The position numbers were made by a program, and so were the translations under genes. A model generated the notes under the pieces. It did no database searches, was not told where the DNA came from, and saw only the letters and a list, made by a program, of their open reading frames with translations. Positions 27,001 through 42,000 of a stretch of 64,000 nt of DNA are shown one piece after another. The stretch is from Notospermus geniculatus (lineage: Eukaryota > Nemertea > Pilidiophora > Heteronemertea > Lineidae). Numbering within the stretch: position 1 is the stretch's first letter; each line of letters begins with the position of its first letter. Where the stretch lies: positions 176,792 through 240,791 of the forward strand of contig NMRB01000149.1 in the NCBI GenBank assembly GCA_002633025.1. The letters are read 5' to 3'.

Positions 27001-30000
27001 TGTCAAGATATTGATGACTAGTTGAACTTGTCTGGAGTCTTCATCAGCTTCTCTGTGGACTAACCTCTACTGATAGCAATCAGGAATTCGTTCATACTTC
27101 GCATTTGGTGTGGACCTCACAGTGGACTACAGCTACAAGCTGGCCAACCAGGCTTTCTCACACTCTTCCGCACACATCGGCCTATTTCATACGTATATCC
27201 ATCCTGAGGTAATCTGTGGTTCTTGGCGCTCACTCCCTTGGTCATTGCCTGCACAAATTGGCTACATGTAGTATTCGTAAAAGTTCGCAAATGCTTTTAC
27301 TTAAGATTTTCACAGCAATGTACAGTGTAAATGTACCGTACTTCAAAATTTGACGTAAAAGCATTTGCTAGCTTTTATGAATATCAGCCAATGGTTGTGT
27401 TTGACCACGGATTACATCAGGATGATGTCAATCGTCCAGGACAGGATTTCATCACTCATCTTTGATTAACTTGTAATTGCTGGATCAGTGCTGTCGGGAT
27501 AGATTATTCTTTTCAGGTTATTTGATTGGCTTGATGTCTTCACTCCATTGAATTGTTTGTAATCACCCTCTTAATTAATCTGTGGTCGTTGGTTACCAGC
27601 TTTGATTATGTTGTGAAGGCAGCTGATATTCTACATCATTCTGGATTGAGTATAATCTGCTTGAAAGGCATTTTAGAAAGGGTTCGAATAACTAATCCAA
27701 CTTTTTGGTTACTCTTTCTAGATTTATTTTAAACACGACGTTTCTACCAGTCTTCCCTGGTCGTTGTCAAGTGTACAATATTGAGTATGATGTCGTGAAA
27801 TCCGAGTTTGCTAGAAAGTGGTACAAAATTGCGCTGGTCACACACGCCAATTAGCCCTTTTGGGCCATGGTCCCTTTGAGCCAGCAAATAGTGAGCCCTA
27901 TTGGAAGAAATGCCTTGGCCCTGAGTTGGTGATTATGACTGCTTTAGCCTGAAAAGCTTCTAGAGTTCAGTCCCAAATCTACCTTGATTTCAATTTGAAA
28001 TGATGGCCATCTGATATGAGATGGAGGCTAAATACACAGCTGTGACGACAGTATGTTTACCAGTGCGTAGTTCCGTCCACCCTGAATACGCACCGAGGCG
28101 ATAAAACCAGCCAATGATGTCGAACCTTTTGAACTGCTGAGGTCACAGAGATAAACTCCAAATGAATCATGTATATATGTCCTAAATGATACAGTATCAA
28201 TGAGGTTTTAGTTTACATTAAACTTTACCTACATAAACATATCACTCAGACTTCCACAGGTTGTAGCATATGCTATTTAATGTGGCACACCATTCTGGAA
28301 GTTTCCCTCTGAGGATTCCTTACAAGTTGGATTCTTGCTTAACTTTGTTTCAATTGTGTAAGGACGTACCAATACACTTTGAGCCCTTTCTTGGTTAGGA
28401 TAGATCAACAAATGTGGGCAAAACCTGGATGTGTTGGTGAAACAGAAAAGAACAAGTCTGGAACAAATTCATGGAGATTATGAAAGTCCTGCTACGAAAC
28501 GTGAGCCTTAATCCGTACCATTTTCCTCTCTTTACAGCATCCTAGATCCAGATGGAAGATTGCCCACGAAAAGCTCTGAAAGGTCGTCGCGATCAACGTC
28601 TCCTACCGTAACACACGAGTGGTACAAACAAGTCTTAAAAGGGGGTGAAATACCCCTGGAAGGATTCCGCAAACCATACCCGGAACGGAGAGGTGGGTCT
28701 TGCCCTACAGTTTCGCTATCTATTTTGTGCCTTCTGTGTGCACTTGGATGTGATGCTGGCATTCTGAAGCTCTTCCTTGGGACTCACAATCCTTGCGATT
28801 TCTCCCTAGTTTATGAGTTGAGAACTCGACTAAGAAGACACATGCCACAACTGGACTTAGAAGACACACAGACCTTCATACCATTCCCACATAGTAATCA
28901 GGCTATGCCTTTCAGAATGCCAGAATCACTGCTGGTCTTGCTGTTGTATTCATCCTAAATTTTGCTGCATTAATTTTCCACTTTCTCTTTTTATTTTGCA
29001 AGAGGGACATTTCTAGACATCATTAGCATTACTTGGCATTGATGAAATGAAAGGAGCACCAAAAGTAGTTAAATCTACTTTATCAAACATGAGATTGTAT
29101 GAACTTACATGTTTTGAATTGACTTCCTAAGAAGTGGGGTCATGGCTTGGCTGTTGGGCATGACCTGCATTTGTTGTCCTGATCAGAGTCTATTGGGCTC
29201 AAGTCAATTATCTGCCCTCATGTGGCCAATTGATCAAACTATCAGACAATTCAACTTGTGCAGTAATTGCATATAAATTTATCACTTCCTGTAAAAACGC
29301 TTGATTGGAAGTGTCAGCGTTTCAATAAATTACTTTTGGTATGAATTATTGATTCAAGAGGAAAAAAGTTTATTATATTATCAAGTTGATTGATTTCAAG
29401 TGGTGCTTTCCAAATTGAGTCTCATTTATTTCTTTGTATCTATAGTATCTGCCATGATGAATTAGCTCATTGCATGTAGACATTCCATCATTGTTCATTT
29501 CTCATAATCAATCAGCATGAAATATACATGGCCAATACCTCATTTGAACCTTGGATGTAGAACTAGTTTAGACTTGGTTTGGATATTTTCAGGTCTTTTG
29601 GTTTGCTTTTTGCTCCAGAGAAGTTCTTTATATGAAATTAGTGTCCCCATTTTCCTCTAGCATAGATAGTACCGGATTCAAACTGATGCAAAAACGCATG
29701 ACATTTTCTTCTTGAACAAATCATAAACATCTTCAAGAATATATTCTTGATGTGTCAGAACTCAGAGTTTTGGAAATATCAATATAAGTGTGCATGATGC
29801 ATCGGGCTCGTTCAGAAATAAACGGGAACATTGTCTCACTGTTACGAGGTGAGGTCTACGACAACACTTTGCGATGATTCACCCATTGTTCGAGTAGGCA
29901 ATGGAAGAATCCTCATTAAACATCGTTGTATAGGCCTGACTGGGCTGTTGCGAAAACTCAATATTAGCAAAAATAGATAAGCGAGCACTTATCTATTTTT

Positions 30001-33000
30001 GATATCAGCCACAAACACCTGTTTCGAACTAGAGATGGTAGGCTACATCAGTAATCACTTTCAAACATTGTTACTGACATCTTCAAGCTGTTGTATCACT
30101 GTGTTTCACAAGCACTTCATGACCTTCACATTGACCTTGACCTCGACCTTGACCACAGGGAGCTTGGCTTGCATCGTACATCACGCTCACAGCAATCATC
30201 TGTCCATAGTAATGCCTCCTAGGTGTCCGCACTGCATCACCGTGTATAACTGTATATGTGTCAATTTGCAAATTTTGACTTTGATTTTATATGAAAAATA
30301 GTGGCTATTGTCAATGGTGTACAAGTGAAATACAGTTGTTTTGTATTAGTGAAAGCTTGGTGGAGTGTATCTAGTGGAATGTGGGGTAGTCTTTTGGTAG
30401 TTTATTCTGTGACCCTTTCCTGTGACCCTCACCCTAGTGGTTGTGGAAATACCTTCAAATTTGTATCCCAAGAGAGAACTGGATGATCATCATGGCAGAT
30501 ACATAGCTTATGTCTTCATGGTGCGGGTTTCGTTTGAAGTGTTGTGTCATTGAGTGACAGTCTGTAAAGTGAAAGCTGCATTCATGTTAATGTTGTTCAT
30601 GGAGCTCCACCCAATTCTGTCTGGATATGGGGTGGTGTCATTAGTCATAATCCTGATTTCCTAGGCCCCAAGAATCACAAAGTTGTTTTCCTACAAAGCA
30701 GTTTAACTCATCCTGAATTCCTGGGTGTGGGAACTAGAGATTTGTTGCTGACCTTCTGCTGCAAACTGTTGGGATGTTGAGTACGAAAAGTGTGAATGTT
30801 TGAGGAAAATGTTAACCAAGTAACAAAGTAACCTTCTAACTCCTGCACTCATGAACACTGTCACCCCATTGATCTTATAACCAAGCCACTAACAAGACTA
30901 AATGCTTGCTTTAACGATTCTCTTTTGCAGATTTGCATGACTGCACGAGATGTGGTAAAGATAATACCCGTCAGAAAGATTCTGGCCAAAAAGGCAGTAA
31001 TTTGCATGGTCGTCGTCCGCGTGACGTAACTGACAAACACGTGATACACAGTCATAAACACATCTGCATTGAACCACATAAAAAGTACAGCCCATATCAC
31101 AACAGTTTTGGTTCAAATTCAAATCTTACGAAAACTGTTTCCGTACCAAATGTTTCGACTCCTGGAAAGGGCACAAAGTCATGGTATCCAAAGTATGAGA
31201 CTATTCAAGAGCATAGCAGTTTGCCGTGTTTGAACAATGACTTCAGACATTCTGAGAGAAATGGATTTATCATTGGAAACATATCACCAGTTGCTCATAG
31301 GCGGAAGAATGCAGAAAGGTTTTCATTTTTGAAAGCAGAATTTGGGAGTGATCCAACGATATTTGACACAGTGCTTTCATATTTGTACTCTGATGATGTC
31401 AGTTCTGGTGTTAAGGATATAATGGATTTGAAGTCAATCAAAAAAGACTCGTGGGGGCGAGGGCTGGAGAGAAAGTGGGCTAGTGATGATACGCTAGATA
31501 GTGACAGGGGTGTTCAGATGCAAGCCGGTTCTCTTGGTCAAGGTCATAAGGATTTACGGGAATTTGAGGCTGCTAAACCACGCAGCCAGCAGGGTGTTAC
31601 TGTCAGAATGTCTCAGTTGGAAAATTCTAAAAACCAGAGAGAAAAAGGACAAGGTTTTGGTTACGGGTATAGAGAGGCTCCGAAAGAGTCTATTAGAGAC
31701 AAGATAATGCAGTTTTCTGCTGGTGATGGACCTGCATTGGATCGTAATCGGTCTCAGTCAGAAAGGAGTCTTGCTGATTCTAACATTAGTGTGGAAGAGG
31801 AGTTCAAGAGGCCTGAGGTCCAAGCCTTATTGAGGAAATACAACCCGCAGTCTCATGACTTTTCAGACTTTGATTCTACTGAAGCTTTATGGCAACCAGA
31901 TTCGGAACCCAAGACTTGGCGGGAAGCATACCGTCAGAAGGTTGAGTCGCATTATAAGAGGTTAGCTTCTGAGGAACCATCTGTTGGATCGTCTGGTTAT
32001 CTGAGTGAGCCGCCTCCCTCGCCTGATACCAGCAGCCAGCAGCTGAGTCCACGGCGGTATAAGCCGGGTATCAGCCATGATGATTGGCGAGCAGTCGATC
32101 ATGAGCGTTCATTGTCGATAGAGAAAGACGCAGAGGAAGCATTGTACGCCCCACAGACTGCTGTAAAGTCCAAAGTGAAGCCTTATTTCAGCGAAACATT
32201 AGAAGATGATCAGGATCTTTCTGGTGCATATCAGCCAGTTCAGTCTCACGTCAAATATTATAATAATGATGATAGACATAGTGAGTACAACAGACTTGGT
32301 GGCCAGCCGAATTCTCCTCAGTCAAAAGCAAGGCCTTATGATGAAAACCTTAGGGAGTGGAATCAGCCTTCAGTTTCTTCTGATCTGAAGCCGTCCAAAA
32401 GTGCCAATGAAAGTTCTATTCCGTTGCCTAGAGGGACCAGTCCAGGTCCATCTGTGAAAAACTCTGTGATGAGTGACAAGAGACCGTCCAGTGCGTCTCC
32501 ATCCAATAATGCTCCTTACCAGTTCCCCAGTCCACATGAAAGGTCTGATTCCACTCCCAGGAAGACAAATAACTCTCCACGTCCGAAAACGGAGTACCCT
32601 CCTCGACAGCCGAGTGCCTTACATATAAACCTTGAGAGCGAAAGACCAAGCAGTAGATCTAAGAACATGCCTGACTTTATCCACGCTGATCATGCTCGAG
32701 ACAATAATGCTGTGGAAACGATGAATATACCTGATACAAGTTATGATTCTCTTGGCTTGGAGCTGTATCACTCACGTATTGCCATGGCAAAGAAAAGTGC
32801 GGGTACGATGAGCGAGTGTAGTGAACGCTCATCAAGAATTGATCCACAGACTTACCAGTCATATACAGCAGGTATTCTTCACTCTTCTGATAAGTCTGAA
32901 AAGTTCATCAGTATGCAGAAATACTACAGTACCTTGGAACGCATTTCTGAAATAGAGAAGAACGTCCTTCAAAAGGATCCTTCGCTTGCTCCGAGCCTGA

Positions 33001-36000
33001 GAAAGATCAAGTCAAAGAGGGCAGAGAAGATGAAGGAAATGTCGCATATGAAATTAGAACATTTGGAGGAGCTTCAGGATCTGTACGGTGAACTCTACGA
33101 CGCTCAGAAGAAGGATGAGTTCCTCTTTGACCTTGGGAATATAAAGAATGTCCAGTGGCAACCTGAACGTGAATGGGGCCTGAAAAGGAAGCCCAAGTCA
33201 CTCGGTGATTTACGGAAAGTTTACGAACAGGAGGCACCACCGCTCAATACACCTCTGGTGAAGAAAGAGTATGGAGAAAATNCTGTCAGAATGTCGCAGT
33301 TGGAAAATTCTAAAAACCAGAAAGAAAAAGGACAAGGTTTTGGTTACGGGTATAGAGAGGCTCCGAAAGAGTCTATTAGAGACAAGATAATGCAGTTTTC
33401 TGCTGGTGATGGACCTGCGCTGGATCGTAATCGGTCTCAGTCAGAAAGGAGTCTTGCTGATTCTAACATTAGTGTTGAGGAGGAGTTCAAGAGGCCTGAG
33501 GTCCAAGTCTTATTGAGGAAATACAACCCGCAGTCTCATGACTTTTCAGACTTTGATTCCACTGAAGCTTTATGGCAACCAGACTCGGAACCTAAGACTT
33601 GGCGGGAAGCATACCGTCAGAAGGTTGAGTCGCATTATAAGCGGTTAGCTTCTGAGGAACCATCTGTTGGATCGTCTGGTTATCTGAGTGAGCCGCCTCC
33701 CTCGCCTGATACCAGCAGCCAGCAGCTGAGTCCACGGCGTTATAAGCCGGGTATCAGCCATGATGATTGGCGAGCAGTCGATCATGAGCGTTCATTGTCG
33801 ATAGAGAAAGACGCAGAGGAAGCATTGTATGTCCCACAGACTACTGTAAAGTCCAAAGTGAAGCCTTATTTCAGCGAAACATTAGAAGATGATCAGGATG
33901 TTTCTGGTGCATATCAGCCAGTTCATTCTGGGGTCGAACACTCTTATAATGACAATAGACATAGTGAGTACAACAGACTTGGTGTCCAGCCAAATTCTCC
34001 TCAGTCAAAAGCAAGGCATTATGATGAAAACCTTCGGGAGTGGAATCAGCCTTCAGTTTCTTCTGATCTGAAGCCGTCCAAAAGTGCCACTGAAAGTTCT
34101 ATTCCGTTCCCTAGAGGGACCAGTCCAGGTCCGTCTGTGAAAAACTCTGTGATGAGTGACAAGAGACCGTCCAGTGCGTCTCCATCCAATAATGCTCCTT
34201 ACCAGTTCCCCAGTCCACATGGAAGGTCTGATTCCACTCCCAGGAAGACGAATAACTCTCCACGTCCGAAAACGGAGTACTCTCCTCGACAGCCGAGTGC
34301 CTTACATATAAACCTTGAGAGCGAAAGACCAAGCAGTAGATCTAAGAACATGCCTGACTTTATCCATGCTGATCATGCTATTGACAATAATGCTGTGGAA
34401 AGGATGAATATACCTGATACAAGTTATGATTCTCTTGGCTTGGAGCTGTATCATTCACGTATTGCCATGGCAAAGAAAAGTGCGGGTACAATGAGCGAGT
34501 GTAGTGAACGCTCATCAAGAATTGATCCACAGACTTACCAGTCATATACAGCAGGTATTCTTCACTCTTCTGATAAGTCTGAAAAGTTCATCAGTATGCA
34601 GAAATACTACAGTACCTTGGAACGCATTTCTGAAATAGAGAAGAACGTCCTTCAAAAGGATCCTTCGCTTGCTCCGAGCCTGAGAAAGATCAAGTCAAAG
34701 AGGGCAGAGAAGATGAAGGAAATGTCGCATATGAAATTAGAACATTTGGAGGAGCTTCAGGATCTGTACGGTGAACTCTACGACGCTCAGAAGAAGGATG
34801 AGTTCCTCTTTGACCTTGGGAATATAAAGAATGTCCAGTGGCAACCTGAACGTGAATGGGGCCTGAAAAGGAAGCCCAAGTCACTCGGTGATTTACGAAA
34901 AGTTTACGAACAGGAGGCACCACCGCTCAATACACCGCTGGTGAAGAAAGAGTATGGAGAAAATCCAAACTTCAAGCGAGAGTTATCGTTCATGAGGTTG
35001 TTTGAGAAATACAAGAACTTAGATGAGGATGCAAAGAAGGAACAAACTCTCCAAGAGTTCATCAGGCTTCAGTCCGGCAGCACGAGGAGGAACTCAAACT
35101 CCTCAATCCAGAGTACACCAGCGTATTCTGGCTCGTATATTGATATCATGGAGAAGGCAAAACCACGTGCTCTGTATGGGGCTAATATACCAGACATGCC
35201 ATTCAATGATTTTGAAGTGTATGTTTCTAGTAAAATGAAGGCAGCAAAGCAGGATGCACAGCAGCAACCACTCCATGTACGCTCGGTTTCTGCACCGTAT
35301 AAAGATGATGCTGAGGACGGCGATGCCAAAAAGTCTTCCTTGCATCATTCTGATTCATACCGGAGTTCTAAGTTCAAATCACCTGAAAGGAAGAAACGTG
35401 ACTTCAATGAGCAAAAGATTAGCCGTGATAATGATTCAAGTGAGAAGCAGGCAACTGAAAGTCAAGGGGATCTGCCTTTCAAAACTTATGAGAGTCGTAT
35501 TTCGCCATCGCGTAGTTATGAAATCCCAAGAACAAATGCGAAAAGCTATGAAAGTGTTCCGAGTAGAAACTTGCCGTTCGCTGATAACCATGACGACATA
35601 GACATTTCAAATGAACGGCAGGACAGGAATTATTCTCAAATGAATGGTTCTGATATTTCACCTAGAGCTGCCCCAAGGGCAGTCAGCAAAATTCCAGATA
35701 CGTTGTCTAGTAAAAGGAGTACTCTTAATTCCAATGGACAGCTGAGTGACAGAGACTCTAACGTTTACCGTTCGTATTCCCCTGGTGCCGCATCATCGCC
35801 AAGGGTAGAGGAGACTGTTGTTCCAAAGTCTATGGGACAAATCTCATCCTCACCACGTGATGCTTCGCCAGCATTCAAACCTGAGAGGTATGTCCCATCT
35901 CCTACTCCTCGGAAAACAACTGTGCCACTGAAGTCACAGTTTGGTCCAGGAACCAACAGTTCAGGGAATCAGCCAAATGGTGAGCTAAAGAATGGAAACA

Positions 36001-39000
36001 CATTCGACAGCTACTCTCTCACATCGAACGAATCTTCCCCTAGGGCGACAATATCAGGTTACACCACAAGGCAGCCAAATTATTCTGCATCAAGTCAAGG
36101 AAGAGATTCGCCTGCTGGTGCCTCATGGAAGTCTTCTGATCAAAGTACGTCAAATCCAAAGTCATTTGTCATTTCCTCCTCGCCTGAACATAGCTTACCG
36201 CCTTCCAAGCCTGCTTCTGTTCCCAGCAATGCTTTGCCAAGCATATTGCGTTCCAATGCTCGTGATGACCAACCTGTTGGGAAAGAAAAAGAACAGCAGG
36301 ATGTCTCCTCTCGTAAGCAATTCTGGGAAGACTTAGATAGACAGAGCAAGAAAGAGAAGGAGGAAAGACAGATGTCTCAGAGTCAAACATGGCCTAGATT
36401 AGCTCCTCAAGATGATACTCCCAAGCCACTGAAATCGGCATTGAAACAGCGAAAAGATGAGAACAAAAGTGATGACAACAAGCTGCATGAGATAGGTAAC
36501 GCCATGACGAACATACCCCCAGCTCCTCCTGTTCCTTTCAGTCGGCTATCTCAGGGAAAGGGCTCCAAGCTGCCAGACAGAAAGGAATTCCTTCGTGAAG
36601 ATCCGGTTGGGACGTCAGGTCCTGGACCGACAAACCGACCTAATCCAGAGGGTGTATCAAGTCCTCAGTCACAGAGTCAGTCTCAGACTCCCTACGCCAG
36701 AACGAAGTATGGTACATCCACTTTGGGGTTGCAGAACAATGTCCCTAAATCTCAAAGCGTGGAGCCCGCAAAGCCACCCAGGGGTAACTTACGAAAGGAA
36801 CAGAAACCTAGTCCAGTTGTTGGAGCTACTGCATCAAACAGATCATCATCACCATCATCACGGCATCATCAGGTTCTGCAGACTGCAATTGAAAGATCAC
36901 ATGGGTTATACTATCAGACGCTACAAAGGGGTAAGCCTGTGAAAGATCAGTATAAACAACCGCACTTGTCCCAGTCTGCTGTTCCTCCCATTGTAATTAC
37001 CACTGCAGAGCCCCTCATGTCATCCACCCCTAACCTCTCCCCTCGTGCAAGTTCTGATGATATCAACCAAACTCAGAACAGCATTGCTTCCTTCACTGTT
37101 AAAGATTTTAGAAACTTGGCACAAAATAATGAGTTTGCCCAAGGAAAGTTTGCTTCTTATAGAAGAAGCCCAAGTTTTGATGACACACAACAGAGAGCTG
37201 ACCAGAAGGAGCAACCAAGGCAGCAGTGGGGTCCCGGCCAACAGGGTCAGTATAGGATGAAGGGACCACAGCAACGGAAAGAAGACGACCCTAAGGATAC
37301 GCACCCACGTTTCCAGCACAGAGCAGCCTCAGCATCAGATGTTACTTCACAAGATGATCTTAATAATCCAAATTATGGTCGGTTGAAGAATTGGTCTGGC
37401 GTCATGTCAGGATTGAACGAAGAAGAAGTGGATGAATATGGTAAACTACAAAAGTGGCATACGCTGGACCTGCATCATTCTAATCCATCAATGACGAGTA
37501 GTAATGATACTTTAATCATCAAGGGGAGTACCCAGGATCTGGACCAATCTCCCGTGAAGCAGGCATCCGTCAAGCAAATGCGGGATATGTTTGAAAAGCA
37601 GCAAGATCAGGGTATGAAAAAAGCACAGTCTGATCCTGATATGCTTCGTCATATGGAAACAAAACCGGATAGATCGCAATCGAAATCTGTGCAAGATGTG
37701 AACAAATACCAAAATGGTCCTCGGCCGCAGGTCAACTTCAAGGAAGCAAATCCGAAGTATTCAATGACAAGGGCTGTGTCTGGAGATTTACATCAAAATA
37801 GGGATGACAAATTTGTTAACTCGCACATGTCGATGCCACGGACTATCTCAGGTGATCTGGCAGATATTCGGCGGGTTTACGGTGACGATGCAACGTTTGA
37901 CAGGGGACCAACACAGGGTTTTAAGTCCTCCCCTGACTTAAGGAAGCTGGGTTCTTATAACAGGGGTGAAAATGATTCCTTACGTATGGTGGATTATAAA
38001 AAGCGACAAGGGATGCAAGATTACGAGCAGATATGGCCGAATCNGTCAGGTCCTGGACCGACAAACCGACCTAATCCAGAGGGTGTATCAAGTCCTCAGT
38101 CACAGAGTCAGTCTCAGACTCCCTACGCCAGAACGAAGTATGGTACATCCACTTTGGGGTTGCAGAACAATGTCCCTAAATCTCAAAGCGTGGAGCCGGC
38201 AAAGCCGCCCAGGGGTAACTTACGAAAGGAACAGAAACCTAGTCCAGTTGTCGGAGCTACTGCATCAAACAGGTCATCATCACCATCATCTCGACATCAC
38301 CAGGTTCTGCAGACTGCAATTGAAAGATCGCATGGATTGTACTATCAGACGCTACAAAGGGGTAAGCCTGTGAAAGATCAGTATAAACAACCGCACTTGT
38401 CCCAGTCTGCTGTTCCTCCCATTGTAATTACCACTGCAGAGCCTCTCATGTCATCCACACCTAACCTCTCCCCTCGTGCAAGTTCTGATGATATCAACCA
38501 AACTCAGAACAGCATTGCTTCCTTCACTGTTAAAGATTTTAGAAACTTGGCACAAAATAATGAGTTTGCCCAAGGAAAGTTTGCTTCTTATAGAAGAAGC
38601 CCAAGTTTTGATGACACACAACAGGGAACTGACCAGAAGGAGCAACCAAGGCAGCAGTGGGGTCCCGGCCAACAGGGTCAGTATAGGATGAAGGGACCAC
38701 AGCAACGGAAAGAAGACGACCCTAAGGATACGCACCCACGTTTCCAACACAGAGCAGCCTCGGCATCAGACGTTACTTCACAAGATGATCTTAATAATCC
38801 AAATTATGGTCGGTTGAAGAATTGGTCTGGCGTCATGTCAGGATTGAACGAAGAAGAAGTGGATGAATATGGTAAACTACAAAAGTGGCATACGCTGGAC
38901 CTGCATCATTCTAATCCGTCAATGACGAGTAGTAATGATACTTTAATCATCAAGGGGAGTACCCAGGATCTGGACCAATCTCCCGTGAAGCAGGCATCCG

Positions 39001-42000
39001 TCAAGCAAATGCGGGATATGTTTGAAAAGCAGCAAGATCAGGGTATGAAAAAAGCGCAGTCTGATCCAGATATGCTTCGTCACATGGAAACAAAACCGGA
39101 TAGATCGCAATCGAAATCTGTGCAAGATGTGAACAAATACCAAAACGGTCCTCGGCCGCAGGTCAACTTCAAGGAAGCAAATCCGAAGTATTCAATGACA
39201 AGGGCTGTGTCTGGAGATTTACATCAAAATAGGGATGACAAATTTGTTAACTCGCACATGTCAATGCCACGGACTATCTCAGGTGATCTGGCAGATATTC
39301 GGCGGGTTTACGGTGACGATGCAACGTTTGACAGGGGACCAACACAGGGTTTTAAGTCCTCCCCTGACTTAAGGAAGCTGGGTTCTTATAACAGGGGTGA
39401 AAATGATTCCTTACGTATGGTGGATTATAAAAAGCGACAAGGGATGCAAGATTACGAGCAGATATGGCCGAATCAGAGTTCTAATACAGCGAGTCAGAAT
39501 CCAGCGTCGCCCTTCCAGTCAGCCACCACACAAGTCATTACACAACAATACCACTCTGCTGGGGTTCCAAAAGCCAGGCGACCTATTCATAACAATGAAA
39601 ACCATACTACGGTGCCACCTAGTGACAAGAAGCCTCATTACGCCATCGCAACTAACAAACGTGGACGTGCTGAAGGTGCTAAACATTTCAATATCTCATC
39701 TCAGTTGGTGTGGTCTTTTGTCTGCTTTTGTCCTCGTGCTAATATGATGGTCATCGGAGACATTTAACCCAAATTTCATCAAGAAAATCTTGATGCATTT
39801 TGATGAAACTTTTGGAAATTTGTCGCAGCATTGTGCTTCTGCACGAGCATGTAGGGCTCACAGAAGACAAGCCTGTCACAGACTTTAGGATTCCCCAAGA
39901 AAGTCCCAAGTGTGTTCATACCCAATCTAGCCTGGAACCAAACGTTGAGATGGTCGTAAGTTTTGGGCTTCGTCCTGAGGTGGTTGCTGGCCTCTTGATT
40001 TGAAGAAGTGTTTCGTAAATTTATGTCTCCGATGATCATACACTGGCTTCTTTGCTTTATTCATCAGGCTTTTTGTTGTCTTCACCACATTCACCAATAC
40101 AACTTCCTAGATCTCATATTAAGCTAGCTTCTTAATTGAGATAGTCCAATCATCCAATGGTGTACAGAAAATGCCCCCGAGTGTGGATTGAGACATATCC
40201 AAGATATTGGAATGAAATCTTTGTGTGGTTCTTCATTCTCATGAATAACTCTAAACAAAGGTTTCATACCATTAATCTGACTTTGTTTTAGTGCTATTAG
40301 CCCCTGGCCTCTGAGTGAGCCAAGTTCCCGTGGTTCTTTCTTGGGTTGTGCACTGATGGACCATCACTCATCAATATCTGTGTTTTTTCTTTCACTCGAA
40401 TAAGATTTTTGTAACAGTCCCAATGCACAACAGCTTTTGGTTTGGGCATAAAATTGAAAATAGAACCCTCTACATATACATGTCACTATGATGGGGGGGG
40501 GGGGTTATGGTTATATCCCCAAATCCACTGGTGCTGGGGCTGTTCTCTCAGCCCTCAGTCCTCTATCCGGAAGAGAGTGCAACCAAATAATTGGGGCGAG
40601 GCCCTTATATCAATAGAAAATTCAGTTCAATAGCATGCTGAATGGCTCGTCTGGCAATACCAATTGTATAACAGACGGACGAATTTATGGAATGAGAACT
40701 TTTTCATGTTGAATTATTAGAGTCACTTTTATCATGGAGTACCGTTATTAGGGTTGCCGCTACTTCACCGGTTGAATTATTCGAAGCATTACTACATACG
40801 AGTTGAAATATTAGAATCAGTAGTTCTTCATTACAAAATATTAGAACTATCGTGAAGTTTTCTGCCGGGCAGATATAAGTCATGAAGAAAACCGAACTTA
40901 CTATAATTCACCCGTCACTCGTTTCACTTCAATTTTCTTTTGCATTTTCATTTTTTGGCACGATATTTTATCTGTAGGGCTTTGTAGCCCCTTTCTTTGC
41001 CCTGATGAGGTATGGAATGGTCTTCTGTATATTTTGTCTTAGTTCGGTGGCAGAGGTTGGGAAAAGATGGACTTATTCGTCACATCATATAATGGTGCAA
41101 AGTTTTTACCACTTCAGTGCTGGACGTAGAGTGACGTCATTCCAGTATACCGTATCGGGACTGTGTCATCATTTCCGCAGTGTCGTTTTAATGCTATTTT
41201 GCATTAAAAAGGCATCAGGACGTCTCTTGTAAATCTGACATCCCGTATACTGGGACACAGCATTGAAGTGGTTAATGAAATATTGCTCTTTCATATCATC
41301 TCTTTCTTGATGTTCTGTCTTTTCTTGATGGAGTGCATGCTTTGTTGCAATCTTAGTAAAAGTTGAATGTTACCAGTCTCATCCCTTCCTTCATCACATC
41401 TTTTTCAGATAAGTTTGTAAATTTGTCCATTTTTTTACCAAAGAGCGTTATTTCTGCCTGGCCTCAGACCATGTTCTTATCTTATTCCAGCCCCACCACT
41501 TCGTGTTCAGATTATGAACAAAAACTTCCAGAGGCTTTATCGACGTAAATGTCTTTGATATCCGCATTCATTTGTACATTGACCACCTAATTCCATTTCA
41601 CATTCCAACCATGCAGACCACTGTTTCATTGTGATTGTTCTGTAGAATAATATACGTCTGGAGGTTTCTCACAAAAACACAGTTGCCCTCTTAGTCCTGA
41701 TGGAAATTTTCCCTCCAGAATCTTCCCAACTTGTTGCTGATAAATGGGAATTGTGGAATCTCGAGGGGAAATGAGGAAACTGCTCGATTTTTTTCCTAAC
41801 AGGGCGGTGCTGTTGGCGGTTTTACCAAAGACGGTACAAACAGAACAAAGCAATGCAATGATGTTGCGTCATGTTGTCCTTGACGTATTGCAGCAGGGAC
41901 GAAACAAATAAAGCGGTACAACCGCTCACAACAGCTCTAAGGGGCAGGAGTTTGCAGGTTCTTGATTGTGATTGGTCAATGCCTTAAGTTTTGAAACTCT

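Larger units (their letters stand above)
24460..28537 (+). other. SORBS: SORBS intron 13
   Basis: 4.1 kb containing elements at 24675-24928, 25054-25357 and 27260-27388. The rest shows no gene or RNA feature. Confidence 0.6.

Noticed and set aside
31600-39474. True ancient internal domain repeats in SORBS
   Set aside because: Copies differ at allele level, have no net indels and meet exactly at lone N characters; assembly artefact is simpler, though not proven.
30933-39767. A single 2944-residue protein as one ORF
   Set aside because: Its first codons follow a splice acceptor, its tail runs past a phase-correct donor into an inverted repeat, and two internal stretches are N-joined duplicates.
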